In this document: positions 34,424 through 43,495 of the stretch, one piece after another
Numbering within the stretch: the first letter of the stretch is position 1
Layout: each line of letters starts with the position of its first letter
Assembly (NCBI RefSeq): GCF_000335475.2
Contig: NZ_ANAH02000014.1
Coordinates: forward strand, 186,001 to 250,000
DNA: 64,000 nucleotides
Reading direction: 5' to 3'
Origin: Cystobacter fuscus DSM 2262
Lineage (GTDB): Bacteria > Myxococcota > Myxococcia > Myxococcales > Myxococcaceae
The notes under the pieces: model-generated
Seen by the model: the letters and a program-made list of their open reading frames with translations, nothing else
What the model was told of the DNA's origin: nothing
Database searches by the model: none
Made by a program: the position numbers and the translations under genes

Positions 34424-35968
34424 TCACGGGAAGCCCGGACACTGGTGGTACTCCTTGCGCAGCCCCGGGTTGCCCGAGAGCGCGCCCGGCACGCCCCCGT
34501 CACCCAAGGTGATGATGGTGTCCCGGGCGCTGACGGACGCGTCCTGGCACCACACGCCCACCGACGGCCCCCCTCCGCCGCCGCCGCCGTTACCGCCCCG
34601 GCCGCCCTTGCCGCCACTACCCCCCTTGCCCCCACTTCCGGCCCTCATCCCGCCCGCGGTCTCGCCGATTCCCCTCTCGCCTCCGGGTCCCCCCTGGCCG
34701 CCCTCGGCGCCTAGTGTGCCCACTCCCCCCTTGCCTCCACCCGCCGTGCTCAGGGCACAGTGCTCCACGGAGACGTGCCCGTTGATGAGCAGCAGGGCGA
34801 TGGAGGCGCCTCCCCCCTGGCCGCCCAGGCCGCCCTGTCCGCCACACCCGCCGGCTCCACCCCCGCCTCCGCCTCCGCCATTCAATCCGGCGCCGACGAG
34901 GGCCAATGCGCCGCCGCCCCCGCCGCCGCCATGGGTTCCCCCCGTGCCCGGCTTGCCCTGCTCGCCGGAACTCGCGCTCCACATTCTCTGGGTCACCCCC
35001 CCGATGCCATCCCCCTCCAGGCCGTTGGTGCCAGCGTCTCCATTCAGGCCGTTCTGTCCTGGCTCTCCATCGAAATTGTCGCAGTTGGTATCTGGACCTC
35101 CGTCACAACCCGCGCTCCCGCCCTCCACGCCCGGCCCGCCGGCTTGTCCTCGAGTCGCGTAGGCCGTGAAGATGCCTCCATTTCCCCCCTGCCCGAACCC
35201 GGCGGGGTTGCAGTCACTCCGGCCGGGCAGGCCCCCATCGCCGCCCGCTACTCCAGCGTTCCCCGGCAAGCCTGTCCCGCCGTCCGCGGCCGGAGGCGTG
35301 TTGGGGGCCGTGGCGCCCGGGCTGCCCGCGCCGGCCGTCACCACCAGATTGCGCAGCCGCACCCCACCCGAGTTCATCACCCGCACGCCAATGCACGGGG
35401 CGCCCGTCTCCCCCAGCGGGGTCGTGGCGCGCACGGTGAGCCGGTCCAGGGTGACGCCCGCGTCCTGGCCCAGGTTCATCACCGTCAGGCCCGTGCCCGG
35501 CAGGGTGATGCGCGTGGTGTACTGCGGGCCGCGCGCCCAGTTCCCGCCCGTGCCCGAGTAGCCGCCGTAAATGGAGACGGGCCTGTCCAACTGGAGGCTC
35601 TGCTCGGTGTAGTCCCCCTGGGCCAGGTAGATGGACTTGCCCGACCATGTGGCCGGGGCCAGCGCCGCCCCGAGCGTGCGGAAGGGGGTCATCTTCTCGC
35701 CCACGTTGAGGCGCTCGTCCTGCCCCGTGGTCGCGTCGACGAAGATGGCCTTGCGCTCCGTGCCGTCGATGCCATCGCAGTTGGCATCCACGAACGTGTC
35801 ATCCGGCTCGTCCGGGAAGCTTGGATCACACTCTTGAGGGAACACCGGGCAGTCCCCGCGTCTCTGGCACTCCCTGTGGGCTCCTTCGAAATCCAGACAG
35901 CCGGAGGCCACCACCAACGCCAGCCCGGAGACGAGGAGCCGCCACCTCGTGTTCCCCTTCGCCGTCAC
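34424..35968 (-). CDS. Glycine-rich lipoprotein, downstream copy
   Basis: The 514-residue precursor starts at GTG 35968, which overlaps the stop of the upstream copy as GTGA. The lipobox ASGC places cysteine at about 29. A short cysteine-containing region includes a calcium-binding-like segment DANCDGIDG. A beta-helix-like region follows (SIYLAQGDYTE, VSIYGGYSG). From about 230 onward most of the protein is glycine/alanine-rich, with GG repeats interrupted by GVWCQDASVSA. It should be a surface or periplasmic structural lipoprotein. It is highly similar to the copy at 35965-37503, and the two are probably a recent duplication. Confidence 0.85.
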   Translation of the reverse strand: MTAKGNTRWRLLVSGLALVVASGCLDFEGAHRECQRRGDCPVFPQECDPSFPDEPDDTFVDANCDGIDGTERKAIFVDATTGQDERLNVGEKMTPFRTLGAALAPATWSGKSIYLAQGDYTEQSLQLDRPVSIYGGYSGTGGNWARGPQYTTRITLPGTGLTVMNLGQDAGVTLDRLTVRATTPLGETGAPCIGVRVMNSGGVRLRNLVVTAGAGSPGATAPNTPPAADGGTGLPGNAGVAGGDGGLPGRSDCNPAGFGQGGNGGIFTAYATRGQAGGPGVEGGSAGCDGGPDTNCDNFDGEPGQNGLNGDAGTNGLEGDGIGGVTQRMWSASSGEQGKPGTGGTHGGGGGGGALALVGAGLNGGGGGGGGAGGCGGQGGLGGQGGGASIALLLINGHVSVEHCALSTAGGGKGGVGTLGAEGGQGGPGGERGIGETAGGMRAGSGGKGGSGGKGGRGGNGGGGGGGPSVGVWCQDASVSARDTIITLGDGGVPGALSGNPGLRKEYHQCPGFP

Positions 35969-37503
35969 GGGAAGCCCGGACACTGGTGGTACTCCTTGCG
36001 CAGCCCCGGGTTGCCCGAGGGCGCGCCCGGCACACCCCCGTTCCCCAGGGTGATGGCGGTGTCCTGGGCGCTGACGGACGAGTCCTGGCACCACACGCCC
36101 ACCGACGGCCCCCCTCCGCCGTTGCCGCCGTTGCCGCCCTTGCCGCCGTTGCCGCCAGTGCCCCCCTTGCCGCCGTCTCCGGCCTTCGAGAGGCCGGCGG
36201 TCTCGCCAATTCCACCCTGACCGCCGGGTCCCCCCTGGCCGCCCTCGACTCCCTGCGCGCCCGCTCCTCCCTTGCCTCCACCCGCCGTGCGCAGGGCGCA
36301 GTGCTCCACGGAGACCTGCCCGTTGATGAGCAGCAGGGCGATGGAGGCGCCTCCCCCCTGGCCGCCCAGGCCGCCCTGTCCGCCACACCCGCCGGCTCCA
36401 CCCCCGCCTCCGCCTCCGCCGTTGAATCCGCTGCCGGCGAGGAGCAATGCGCCGCCGCCGCCGCCGCCGCCATGGGTTCCGCCCGTGCCCGGCTTGCCCT
36501 GCTCGCCGGAACTCGCGCTCCACACGCCCTGCGCCACGACCCCCACGCCATCGCCTTCCAGGCCGTCGGTGCCGGCGTCTCCATTCAGGCCGTTCTGCCC
36601 CGGCCCTCCATTGAAATTGTCGCAGTTGGTATCTGGACCTCCGTCACAACCCGCGCTCCCGCCCTCCACGCCCGGTCCGCCGGCTTGTCCTCGGGTCGCG
36701 TAGGCCGTGAAGATGCCTCCTTTTCCCCCCTGCCCGAACCCGGCGGGGTTGCAGTCACTCGGGCCGGGCAGGCCCCCATCGCCGCCCGCCACTCCATTGG
36801 CCCCGGGCAAGCCCGTCCCGCCGTCCGCGGCCGGAGGCGTGTTGGGGGCCGTGGTGCCCGGGCTGCCCGCGCCGACCGTCACCGTCAGGTTGCGCAACCG
36901 CACCCCGCCCGAGTTCATCACCCGCACGCCAATGCACGGGGCGCCCGTCTCCCCCGGCGGGGTCGTGGCGCGCACGGTGAGCAGGTCCAGGGTGACGCCC
37001 GCGTCCTCGCCCAGGTTCATCACCGTCAGGCCCGTGCCCGGCAGGGTGATGCGCGTGGTGTACTGCGTGCCACGCTTCCATTCCCCGTTCGTGCCCGAGT
37101 AGCCGCCGTAGATGGAGACGGGCTTGTCCAACTGGAGGCTCGGCTCGGTGTAGTCGCCCTGGGCCAGGTAGATGGACTTGCCGGACTGGACGGCCTGGGC
37201 CAGCGCCGCCCCGAGCGTGCGGAAGGGGGTCATCTTCTCGCCCACGTTGAGGCGCTCGTCCTCCCCCGTGGCCGCGTCGACGAAGATGGCCTCACTCGCC
37301 GTGCCGTCGATGCCATCGCAGTTGGCATCCGTGAACTTGTCATCCGGCACGTCCCGGTAGTTCGGGTCACACGTGCCGGGTTCCACCGGACAGTCGCCCC
37401 GCTCCACGCAATCCTTGAAGGCACCGTTGAAGTCGAAGCAGCCCCAGGCCGCCGCCAGCGCCGCCACGGCGCCCAGCATCCACAAGCTCTTGTTGTCTCG
37501 CAT
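35965..37503 (-). CDS. Glycine-rich lipoprotein, upstream copy
   Basis: The 512-residue precursor begins at ATG 37503 after a GAGAGAG site and has a signal peptide ending near AAAWGC, with the lipid-anchoring cysteine at about 22. As in its twin, there is a cysteine-containing segment with DANCDGIDG, a beta-helix-like part and a long glycine-rich tail. The N-terminal signal and first 60 residues differ most between the copies; the tails differ mainly by substitution. The gene begins 8 bp after the secreted-protein gene at 37512-38450, so all three form an operon, possibly a surface-layer module. Confidence 0.85.
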   Translation of the reverse strand: MRDNKSLWMLGAVAALAAAWGCFDFNGAFKDCVERGDCPVEPGTCDPNYRDVPDDKFTDANCDGIDGTASEAIFVDAATGEDERLNVGEKMTPFRTLGAALAQAVQSGKSIYLAQGDYTEPSLQLDKPVSIYGGYSGTNGEWKRGTQYTTRITLPGTGLTVMNLGEDAGVTLDLLTVRATTPPGETGAPCIGVRVMNSGGVRLRNLTVTVGAGSPGTTAPNTPPAADGGTGLPGANGVAGGDGGLPGPSDCNPAGFGQGGKGGIFTAYATRGQAGGPGVEGGSAGCDGGPDTNCDNFNGGPGQNGLNGDAGTDGLEGDGVGVVAQGVWSASSGEQGKPGTGGTHGGGGGGGALLLAGSGFNGGGGGGGGAGGCGGQGGLGGQGGGASIALLLINGQVSVEHCALRTAGGGKGGAGAQGVEGGQGGPGGQGGIGETAGLSKAGDGGKGGTGGNGGKGGNGGNGGGGPSVGVWCQDSSVSAQDTAITLGNGGVPGAPSGNPGLRKEYHQCPGFP

Positions 37504-37511
37504 GTGCTCTC

Positions 37512-38450
37512 TCACGGCAGCGTTCCCACCAGTCCCACCGAGCCGCCCGAGGGCCCCACCGACACCGTGGGCCGCACGGGCAGCAAGTCCAGCGGGCTCT
37601 TGCCCTTCAGCAGATAGAGGGCACCCGTGGTCGCCACTCCGGCCGCGCCCAGCACGAAGGCCGTCGTGCCCAGCGCTTGATTGCGCACGCCCGCGTCCCG
37701 CTCGTTCCGGGCGTCCTGGGCCGTGTTGAAATTCCCGTTCGTCAGCCGGTAGTGGTTGTTGCCCGCCTGGATGGTGAAGAACGTCCCCAGGCCCAGTATC
37801 ACCGCGCCTCCCGCGGCCGGCATCCACGCCCACTCGGGCGTGCCCTGGCGGGCGGTGGCCGCCCCGGGGGAATGGGGCCCGGTGGCTCCCGGTGTCTGCG
37901 CTCCCGGCGTCACGGTGGGCCTCTGGGCCACGGGCTCCTGCGAGGGGCGCAGCGCGCGGAGCACGGGGGGCAGCACCTTGTTGCTCGCCTCCGTGAAGGC
38001 GTCGAGGAGCTGATCCTCGTGCACGCCCGGTACGTAGTACTCGGCGAGCAGCTCCCCGTCCCGCGTGGCGTAGGCCTTGAGCCCCACCCGGTAGCCGCTG
38101 AGGAACTGCACCAGCTCGGCGATCATCACCACGTCGGACACGGCCGCTTCCCCGAGTGTGATGCGGCAGGCGGCCTCCAGGCGGTTGCATCCGAGCACCG
38201 CCTTTCTTTGCGCGGGCGGCAGCCCCTGGGACAGCTCCGAGGCGCGGATCACCTGCAAGCCCTCGGTCTTGAGTTGCTCGTACACGTGCTCCTGGGCGAA
38301 GGAGACGATGTGGGACGGCACTCCCGCGGCATCGGGTGGGGCGATCAGCACGGTGAGCGGCGAGGCACTGGGAGGAGAGGCGGGGGCCTGGCCGAGCACG
38401 ACGAGCGTGGTGAGAAGGGAGAGGAACACGGGGTGCCACTTTCCCCTCAT
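37512..38450 (-). CDS. Secreted protein with a membrane segment, unknown
   Basis: The 312-residue protein begins with a signal peptide (about 1-25). A mixed alpha/beta domain follows (about 30-165, TVLIAPPDAAG, VVMIAELVQF), reminiscent of TolB- or GNA1162-type lipoprotein regions but without a firm match. A proline-rich linker, two hydrophobic segments (about 208-226 and 258-280) and a short glycine-rich tail complete it. It is the first gene of the operon with the two glycine-rich lipoproteins, so it may help export or display them; this is inference from position. Confidence 0.7.
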   Translation of the reverse strand: MRGKWHPVFLSLLTTLVVLGQAPASPPSASPLTVLIAPPDAAGVPSHIVSFAQEHVYEQLKTEGLQVIRASELSQGLPPAQRKAVLGCNRLEAACRITLGEAAVSDVVMIAELVQFLSGYRVGLKAYATRDGELLAEYYVPGVHEDQLLDAFTEASNKVLPPVLRALRPSQEPVAQRPTVTPGAQTPGATGPHSPGAATARQGTPEWAWMPAAGGAVILGLGTFFTIQAGNNHYRLTNGNFNTAQDARNERDAGVRNQALGTTAFVLGAAGVATTGALYLLKGKSPLDLLPVRPTVSVGPSGGSVGLVGTLP

Positions 38451-38522
38451 GTCGTGCTTGCCGCAAGGACACGGCCTCTCCGTGAGGTCGGGTTCCGGCT
38501 GCCCGGCCCCACGGGACGCGAG

Positions 38523-40277
38523 TCAGCGGCGCGGCTTCTCGGGCATGGCCCGGATGGCCGTCTTCTCCGAATTGTCTTGCGACGCGTCATCCACCAGGTC
38601 CTCGTCCGGCACGGGCGGCGGCGGCCGGGACGCGAGCGGACGGCGCACGGGCGGCGACGCGGGACGCTGGGGCACGGACGCCGCGGGCCGGGCGGGAGGC
38701 GTGGGACGGGACGCGCGCGAGAGCGCGGTGGCCCGGCTCTGGGTGGCCTCTATCTCCTCCTGCAGGTCCGCGGCGACCTGCACCTTGGGCTCGTCCGTGG
38801 GCGGGAGGAGCGCCTCGTCCCCGTCCATGGCGAAGGGGTTGGGCGTGGGGGGCGGCGTCTTGTCGTCGTCCCCGAGCGGCTCGTCGAACTCCACGGGCGG
38901 CGGCAGGCGGGTGGTCGCGCTGGGACGGAGCGCGGGCCGGGCCGGCGGGGTCGCCACCGGCGCGGGCGTCCGCGCGGCGGGCACCTGCACCTGCACGGCG
39001 GGCGCGGCGGGCTTGTCCCCCCTGGCGTCGTGCGCCTCGTCCTTGAGCCTTTGTTCGAACGCCAACCATTCCTTCTTGAAGCTGGAGGGATCCTGCTCGC
39101 CGCGCTCGCGGTGCTTGAGCGAGGGCACCCAGCGCACGTTGTACGACTCGCCCAGGCGGAAGGAGGGCGGCGGGGGCACGCCGTAGGTGGCCGGGTCGAA
39201 GAAGGACTCGTCCAGGTCGTTGAAGCCGTAGGCGCGCGCCCGGTCCACGAAGCTGGGGATGATGCCGGTGGGCGCGTGGTAGCCGAGGATGTGGCCCTCC
39301 TCGTCCTTCGTCACCGGCGTGAAGACGAAGATGTCCTGGGTGCGGTACTCGCCCTTCTCGCTGAGCGGGAGCACCTCGGACAGGGCGATCGTCTTGCGGC
39401 TGCCGTCGTGCAGGCGCTCGCAGCAGATGACGAAGTTGATGGCGCTGGCCACCTGGGCGCGGATGGCCACCAGGGGCAGCTCGATGCCGGACATGAGGCA
39501 GAGCGACTCGATGCGCCGCAGCGTGTCCGTGGGCGTGTTGGCGTGCGTGGTGGCCAGCGAGCCGCCGTGGCCCGTGTTCATCGCCTGCACGAGGTAGAAG
39601 GCCTCGCCGCCGCGCACCTCGCCCACCACGATGCGGTCGGGGCGCAGACGCAGCGCGGAGTTGAGCAGGTCTCCCATGTCCACGCCGCCCTTGCCGAACT
39701 TGTCCGGGGGCCGGCTCTCGAAGGGGACGATGTGGGACTGGTTGAGCTGGAGCTCCGCCGAGTCCTCGATGGTGAGGATGCGCTCCTCGTCGGGGATGAG
39801 CGAGGAGACGATGTTGAGCAGCGTCGTCTTGCCCGAGCCCGTTCCGCCGGACACCAGCATGTTGAGCTTGGTGTGGATGCCGGCGTCGATGAGGCGCGCC
39901 ATCTGCGGCGTCATCGACTTGAACTTGATGAGCGAGTCGACCGTCAGCTTGTCCTTGAAGAACTTGCGGATGGAGATGGTGGTGCCCTTGCGGGCGATGG
40001 GCGGGATGACGACGTGGATGCGGCTGCCGTCGGGCAGGCGCGCGTCCAGGCGCGGTCGCTCGTCGTTGAGCAGACGGCCCACGAACTGGGCCATGTTGCG
40101 CGCGGCGCCCAGCAGCCCCTCCTCGGTGAACGAGGCGTCGATCTTGCTGACCTTGCCCTTGCGTTCGATCCAGATGTCGGTGGGCCCGTTGATCATGATC
40201 TCGGAGACCGTGGGGTCGTCGAGATGGGGCAGCACGGGCTTGAGGAAGGCGCGGAGCGACTCGTTGTACATCGACAT
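38523..40277 (-). CDS. CpaF/TadA-type secretion ATPase with a long proline-rich tail
   Basis: The 584-residue protein has the CpaF/VirB11 family layout. An N-terminal subdomain includes ISIRKFF, the Walker A loop GGTGSGKTT is near 144-152, and the Asp box reads IEDSAEL. A Walker B-like segment RPDRIVVGEVRGGEA and the His box GHGGSLATTHAN follow. From about 375 the tail is proline/alanine-rich and likely disordered. Family members power type IV pilus-like and Tad systems, but no Tad components adjoin it. The start is ATG 40277; TTG 40286 and ATG 40271 are possible. It follows the yeh-like operon by 84 bp on the same strand. Confidence 0.9.
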   Translation of the reverse strand: MSMYNESLRAFLKPVLPHLDDPTVSEIMINGPTDIWIERKGKVSKIDASFTEEGLLGAARNMAQFVGRLLNDERPRLDARLPDGSRIHVVIPPIARKGTTISIRKFFKDKLTVDSLIKFKSMTPQMARLIDAGIHTKLNMLVSGGTGSGKTTLLNIVSSLIPDEERILTIEDSAELQLNQSHIVPFESRPPDKFGKGGVDMGDLLNSALRLRPDRIVVGEVRGGEAFYLVQAMNTGHGGSLATTHANTPTDTLRRIESLCLMSGIELPLVAIRAQVASAINFVICCERLHDGSRKTIALSEVLPLSEKGEYRTQDIFVFTPVTKDEEGHILGYHAPTGIIPSFVDRARAYGFNDLDESFFDPATYGVPPPPSFRLGESYNVRWVPSLKHRERGEQDPSSFKKEWLAFEQRLKDEAHDARGDKPAAPAVQVQVPAARTPAPVATPPARPALRPSATTRLPPPVEFDEPLGDDDKTPPPTPNPFAMDGDEALLPPTDEPKVQVAADLQEEIEATQSRATALSRASRPTPPARPAASVPQRPASPPVRRPLASRPPPPVPDEDLVDDASQDNSEKTAIRAMPEKPRR

Positions 40278-40361
40278 GGCGGGCAAGAGGCTAGCGCGAG
40301 TGGGGCTCCAAGCCCAAGAAGCGGCCCGGGGAAGTGGCCGGGCAGGGGGGCAGGGCGCCCC

Positions 40362-42380
40362 TCACCCGCCGAGCTGCTCGTGTCCCACCCCGGTGCGCAG
40401 GGCGGCGCTGGCCCAGGTCTCGGCGAGCGCGGCCTCGTCCCCGGCGGCCCCCGAGGCCCGGGCCCTCGCGAGCGCCGCGCCGAGCGCGCCCAGGTCCTCC
40501 GCCAGGCGCTTCAGGCCCAGCCCCCGCGCCCGGGACGCCACGGTGTCGAGCCGGGTGCTCCACGCGGGGGGCACATGGCGCAGGCCCTGGTGCACCCCTT
40601 CCGCGAGGCAGCCCTCCACCTCGGTCAGGGCCGCCGCCAGCGGGGGAAGGGCGGGCGCGTCCGCCGCCGTGCGCGGCCTCCCCGTGGTGACGGTGGGTTG
40701 CACGTCGAGCGCCACCACGCCGTGCTCGCAGGACAGGGCCATGGGCTCGACGACGAGCCCCCGGGCCGTCCGGCGCACCTCGCCCGAGACGTAGCGCGGC
40801 GTGCCGTGCCCGCCCGTGAGCGCCCCGGCGAGCGCGTCCAGCGCCCCGGGAGCCACCGAGCGGTGGGACAGCTCGACGCGGAAGCCGTGGCCCCGCGAGT
40901 CCTCCAACTCCGCGTGCACCTCCTGGGCACCCGGGGCGTACGTCACCTCCCCCACGCGGGAGATGGCGAAGGCATGCACGTTCTCCGCGAGCAGCCGGGG
41001 CCGGAGGAAGCGGGGAGGGCGGGCCCGCCAGGCGGACTCCAGCGCGCGCACGTCCTTCACGAGCAGCGGCTCGGGCAGCAGGCTCCAGTCCCCGGACTGC
41101 GGCGTCACCGAGGTGCGCTGCAAGCCCTGGGTGGAGAAGAGGATGAGGCGGTTGGTGCGCCGCGTGGCGCCCGAGGCCACCACCTGCCCGTGTGCGAGCG
41201 CCTCCAGAGTGGTTCTGGGGGCGCCCTGTCGGCGTCCGAGCTGCGCGCCGTCCTCGGGCGTCTGATCCTCCGCGTAGGTGAAGGCGCGGCGCACCACGAG
41301 CAGGCCGGCGGTGTCGGGGTCCGCGAGCACCACCTCCGCGCGGCGCTCCCGGCCCTCGGCGAAGAGCCGGATGCCGAGCGACACCAGCCGCACATAATCG
41401 AGCTTCGTCTCCGGCGCCTCGTCCATGCCCAGCACCGCCCGGGGGGGCACCGGGCCCGGCGTCCGCGAGGCCCTCATGCGCGCGAAGAACTCCGTCAGCA
41501 CGGCGGTGAAGCGCGGGGCGTCATAGCGGGCAGCGCGGCTCACGTAGGCGCCAAGCAGCTCCTCCAGCTCCTCGAGCGCCAGGAGCGGCCACGTCATGCG
41601 CGCCCCTTCCAGGCCCGCGCGGGCCACGGCGAAGCGCCCCGCGAGCCCCTGGCTGGCGTGCTGGACTCCCTCCAACAAGAGGAAGCGCACGAGGTCCCCC
41701 GCGGTGTCCAGCGCCGCTCCCCCCACGGTGGTGGTGACGGCGCCCCGGGCCACCTCGACGGAGACCTCGCGGCGCGTGGGGTCCTTCTCGTCGGCGGCGC
41801 GGAAGGCCCAGATGGCCAGGGGCAGGTGCTCGCAGCCCGTCCCGAGCGAGCAGTCACAGCGCGCGTAGCTCAAGTCCCTCGGCACGAGGAAGCGCACCGT
41901 GCACGTGGCGAGCGCCACCGAGGGGATGTCTTCTCCCTCGAAGGTTCCCCGCCGCACCTGCGCGAGGTAGCCGCGCTTGCGGAAGCCCTCGGCCCGCTCC
42001 AGGGCCCGGCGGGGCAGCACCCGCGCCAGCTCCGCGTCGTCCACCATTCCCGGGGACCAGGGGGCCTCCGCCTTCACCTCGGCCGGAGGCGGTGCGGCGC
42101 TCGTGGCGATGAACGCCGGATAGGCGAGGGCCGTGGCCACGCGGTGGCGGCACACGGTGGCGGCGTTGCAGGTGCAGGGACCGTTCTTGAAGGCCTTGCC
42201 CGGAACGAGCCGGGCGACAACGCCGTCCTCGAAGGTGCCCACCACGGTGCCGTCCGCCAGCTCCTCCAGGCGCGGCCCCTTGCCCTCCTCCAGATCCTTC
42301 TGGGCGCGCTTGACGAGCCCCAGGTTGGACAGGCTCGCGATGGCCTGGGGCGTGAGCGCGAGCAGATCCGCGCGGCTCAT
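40362..42380 (-). CDS. yehQ: Tandem SWIM zinc-finger protein (YehQ-like)
   Basis: The 672-residue protein carries two CxCx5CxH motifs of the SWIM class: CTCNAATVCRH near 68-78 and CDCSLGTGCEH near 175-185. The remaining two thirds are mostly alpha-helical, with no other known domain. SWIM fingers bind DNA, RNA or proteins. Size (E. coli YehQ is about 650 residues) and position identify it as the YehQ-like member of the five-gene set. Its ATG overlaps the stop of the VWA gene (ATGA), so translation is coupled. It is the last gene of the operon. Function is unknown. Confidence 0.85.
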   Translation of the reverse strand: MSRADLLALTPQAIASLSNLGLVKRAQKDLEEGKGPRLEELADGTVVGTFEDGVVARLVPGKAFKNGPCTCNAATVCRHRVATALAYPAFIATSAAPPPAEVKAEAPWSPGMVDDAELARVLPRRALERAEGFRKRGYLAQVRRGTFEGEDIPSVALATCTVRFLVPRDLSYARCDCSLGTGCEHLPLAIWAFRAADEKDPTRREVSVEVARGAVTTTVGGAALDTAGDLVRFLLLEGVQHASQGLAGRFAVARAGLEGARMTWPLLALEELEELLGAYVSRAARYDAPRFTAVLTEFFARMRASRTPGPVPPRAVLGMDEAPETKLDYVRLVSLGIRLFAEGRERRAEVVLADPDTAGLLVVRRAFTYAEDQTPEDGAQLGRRQGAPRTTLEALAHGQVVASGATRRTNRLILFSTQGLQRTSVTPQSGDWSLLPEPLLVKDVRALESAWRARPPRFLRPRLLAENVHAFAISRVGEVTYAPGAQEVHAELEDSRGHGFRVELSHRSVAPGALDALAGALTGGHGTPRYVSGEVRRTARGLVVEPMALSCEHGVVALDVQPTVTTGRPRTAADAPALPPLAAALTEVEGCLAEGVHQGLRHVPPAWSTRLDTVASRARGLGLKRLAEDLGALGAALARARASGAAGDEAALAETWASAALRTGVGHEQLGG

Positions 42381-43495
42381 GCGCGCACCTTCTCGGCGAT
42401 CCACCCGGCCAGCTCGCCCGGGGTCATCGCCGCCACGTGCGCGCCCACGTCCACCAGCCGCCGGGCGCAGTCGCGGTCGTAGTTCGGCGTGGCGTCCGGT
42501 TCGAGCGCCGCGAGCCCCAGCACCTTCGTGCCCTGGTCGCACAGCTCCTTCACACGGCGCACGAGCATCCCCGGGGGGCCGCCCTCGATGAAGTCGGTGA
42601 TGAGGACGACGATGGTGCGCCGGGGCGTCTCGATGAGCCCCGCGGCGTAGGCCACCGCGAGCTGGATGTCCGTGCCCCCGCCGAGCTGCACCTTCATCAA
42701 CAGCTCCACGGGGTCCGTCACGTCCCGGGTGAGGTCCACCACCGCGGTGTCGAAGGCGACGAGGTGCGTCTGGATGCCGGGCAGTCCCCACAGACACGCG
42801 GCGGTGACGGCCGAGTGGATGACCGAGGACGTCATGCTGCCGGACTGGTCCACCAGGAGGATGACCTGCCAGCGGTCCACGTGGCGGCGGGTGCGCGAGT
42901 AGAACGCGGCGCGCTCGATGGCGATCCGCCGCTCGGTGGGGGAGTAGCGGCGCAGGTTCTCGCGCAGGGTGCGCCGGAAGTCGAAGTTGCGCGCCACCTT
43001 CAGGGGCGAGCGCCTCCGCCGGTCGAGCACCCCCGAGAACGTGCGGCGCACCTCCCGGGCCAGCTTCTCCATCAGCTCGCTCACCACCCGCTGCACGATG
43101 CGGCGGGCCACCGCGAGCACCTCGGGATTCATCAGGTGTTTGGTGCGCAGCACCGCGCGCAGCAGGGTCTCGTTGGGCTCCACGCGCTCGAGCACGTCGG
43201 CGCGCGTCACCACCTCGTCGATTTGATAGCGCTCGACGGCATCCTGTTCGAGCCGCTCGATGGTCTCCTGGGGAAAGAGCGTGTGGACGTCGTTGATCCA
43301 CTCCGGAACGCTGAGCACGGACTCGCCCGAGCCGCCCTGTCGCACGCCGCGCTCGGAGAGATCTCCCTCCCGGCCGTAGAGCCACGAGAGCGCCGAGTCC
43401 ATCGCCCGTCCGCGCTCGTCCAGACAATTGCCGAGCGCCCCGTCCGAGGCTTCTCCCAACACGAGGCGCCAGCGCGCCAGGGGCTCAAGGGGCAT
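42377..43495 (-). CDS. yehP: VWA-domain protein (YehP-like)
   Basis: The 372-residue protein has an N-terminal helical part and a C-terminal VWA domain with a complete metal site: VDQSGSM near 220-226, GGGTDI near 266 and LITDFIEGG near 294. VWA proteins beside MoxR ATPases are thought to present substrates or act as the second half of the machine. The ATG at 43495 has an AGGAG site and overlaps the DUF5682 gene by 11 bp. Size and neighbours match E. coli YehP (about 378 residues). No signal peptide is seen, so it acts in the cytoplasm. Confidence 0.88.
   Translation of the reverse strand: MPLEPLARWRLVLGEASDGALGNCLDERGRAMDSALSWLYGREGDLSERGVRQGGSGESVLSVPEWINDVHTLFPQETIERLEQDAVERYQIDEVVTRADVLERVEPNETLLRAVLRTKHLMNPEVLAVARRIVQRVVSELMEKLAREVRRTFSGVLDRRRRSPLKVARNFDFRRTLRENLRRYSPTERRIAIERAAFYSRTRRHVDRWQVILLVDQSGSMTSSVIHSAVTAACLWGLPGIQTHLVAFDTAVVDLTRDVTDPVELLMKVQLGGGTDIQLAVAYAAGLIETPRRTIVVLITDFIEGGPPGMLVRRVKELCDQGTKVLGLAALEPDATPNYDRDCARRLVDVGAHVAAMTPGELAGWIAEKVRA

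Larger units (their letters stand above)
34424..37503 (-). repeat. Tandem duplication of a lipoprotein gene
   Basis: Two units of about 1.54 kb (34424-35968 and 35965-37503) are near-identical over long stretches at the DNA level, notably through their 3' halves. A further 11 bases downstream of each stop codon also agree (CCCCTTCGCCG at 34413-34423 and 35954-35964). In the upstream copy those bases are the start of the next gene, so the downstream copy carries a vestige of a third start. Confidence 0.8.

Noticed and set aside
34407-36220. Proline-rich plus-strand frames opposite the glycine-rich lipoproteins
   Set aside because: Proline runs are the complement of glycine codons; the minus strand has lipoprotein signals and overlapping starts.
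35965-38472. 835-codon frame joining the lipoprotein to sequence upstream of it
   Set aside because: The part before ATG 37503 is a shadow of the secreted-protein gene in another frame; the signal peptide marks the real start.
37677-42482. 1601-codon plus-strand frame across four genes
   Set aside because: It spans several minus-strand genes with real domains and has His/Arg/Gly-rich shadow composition.
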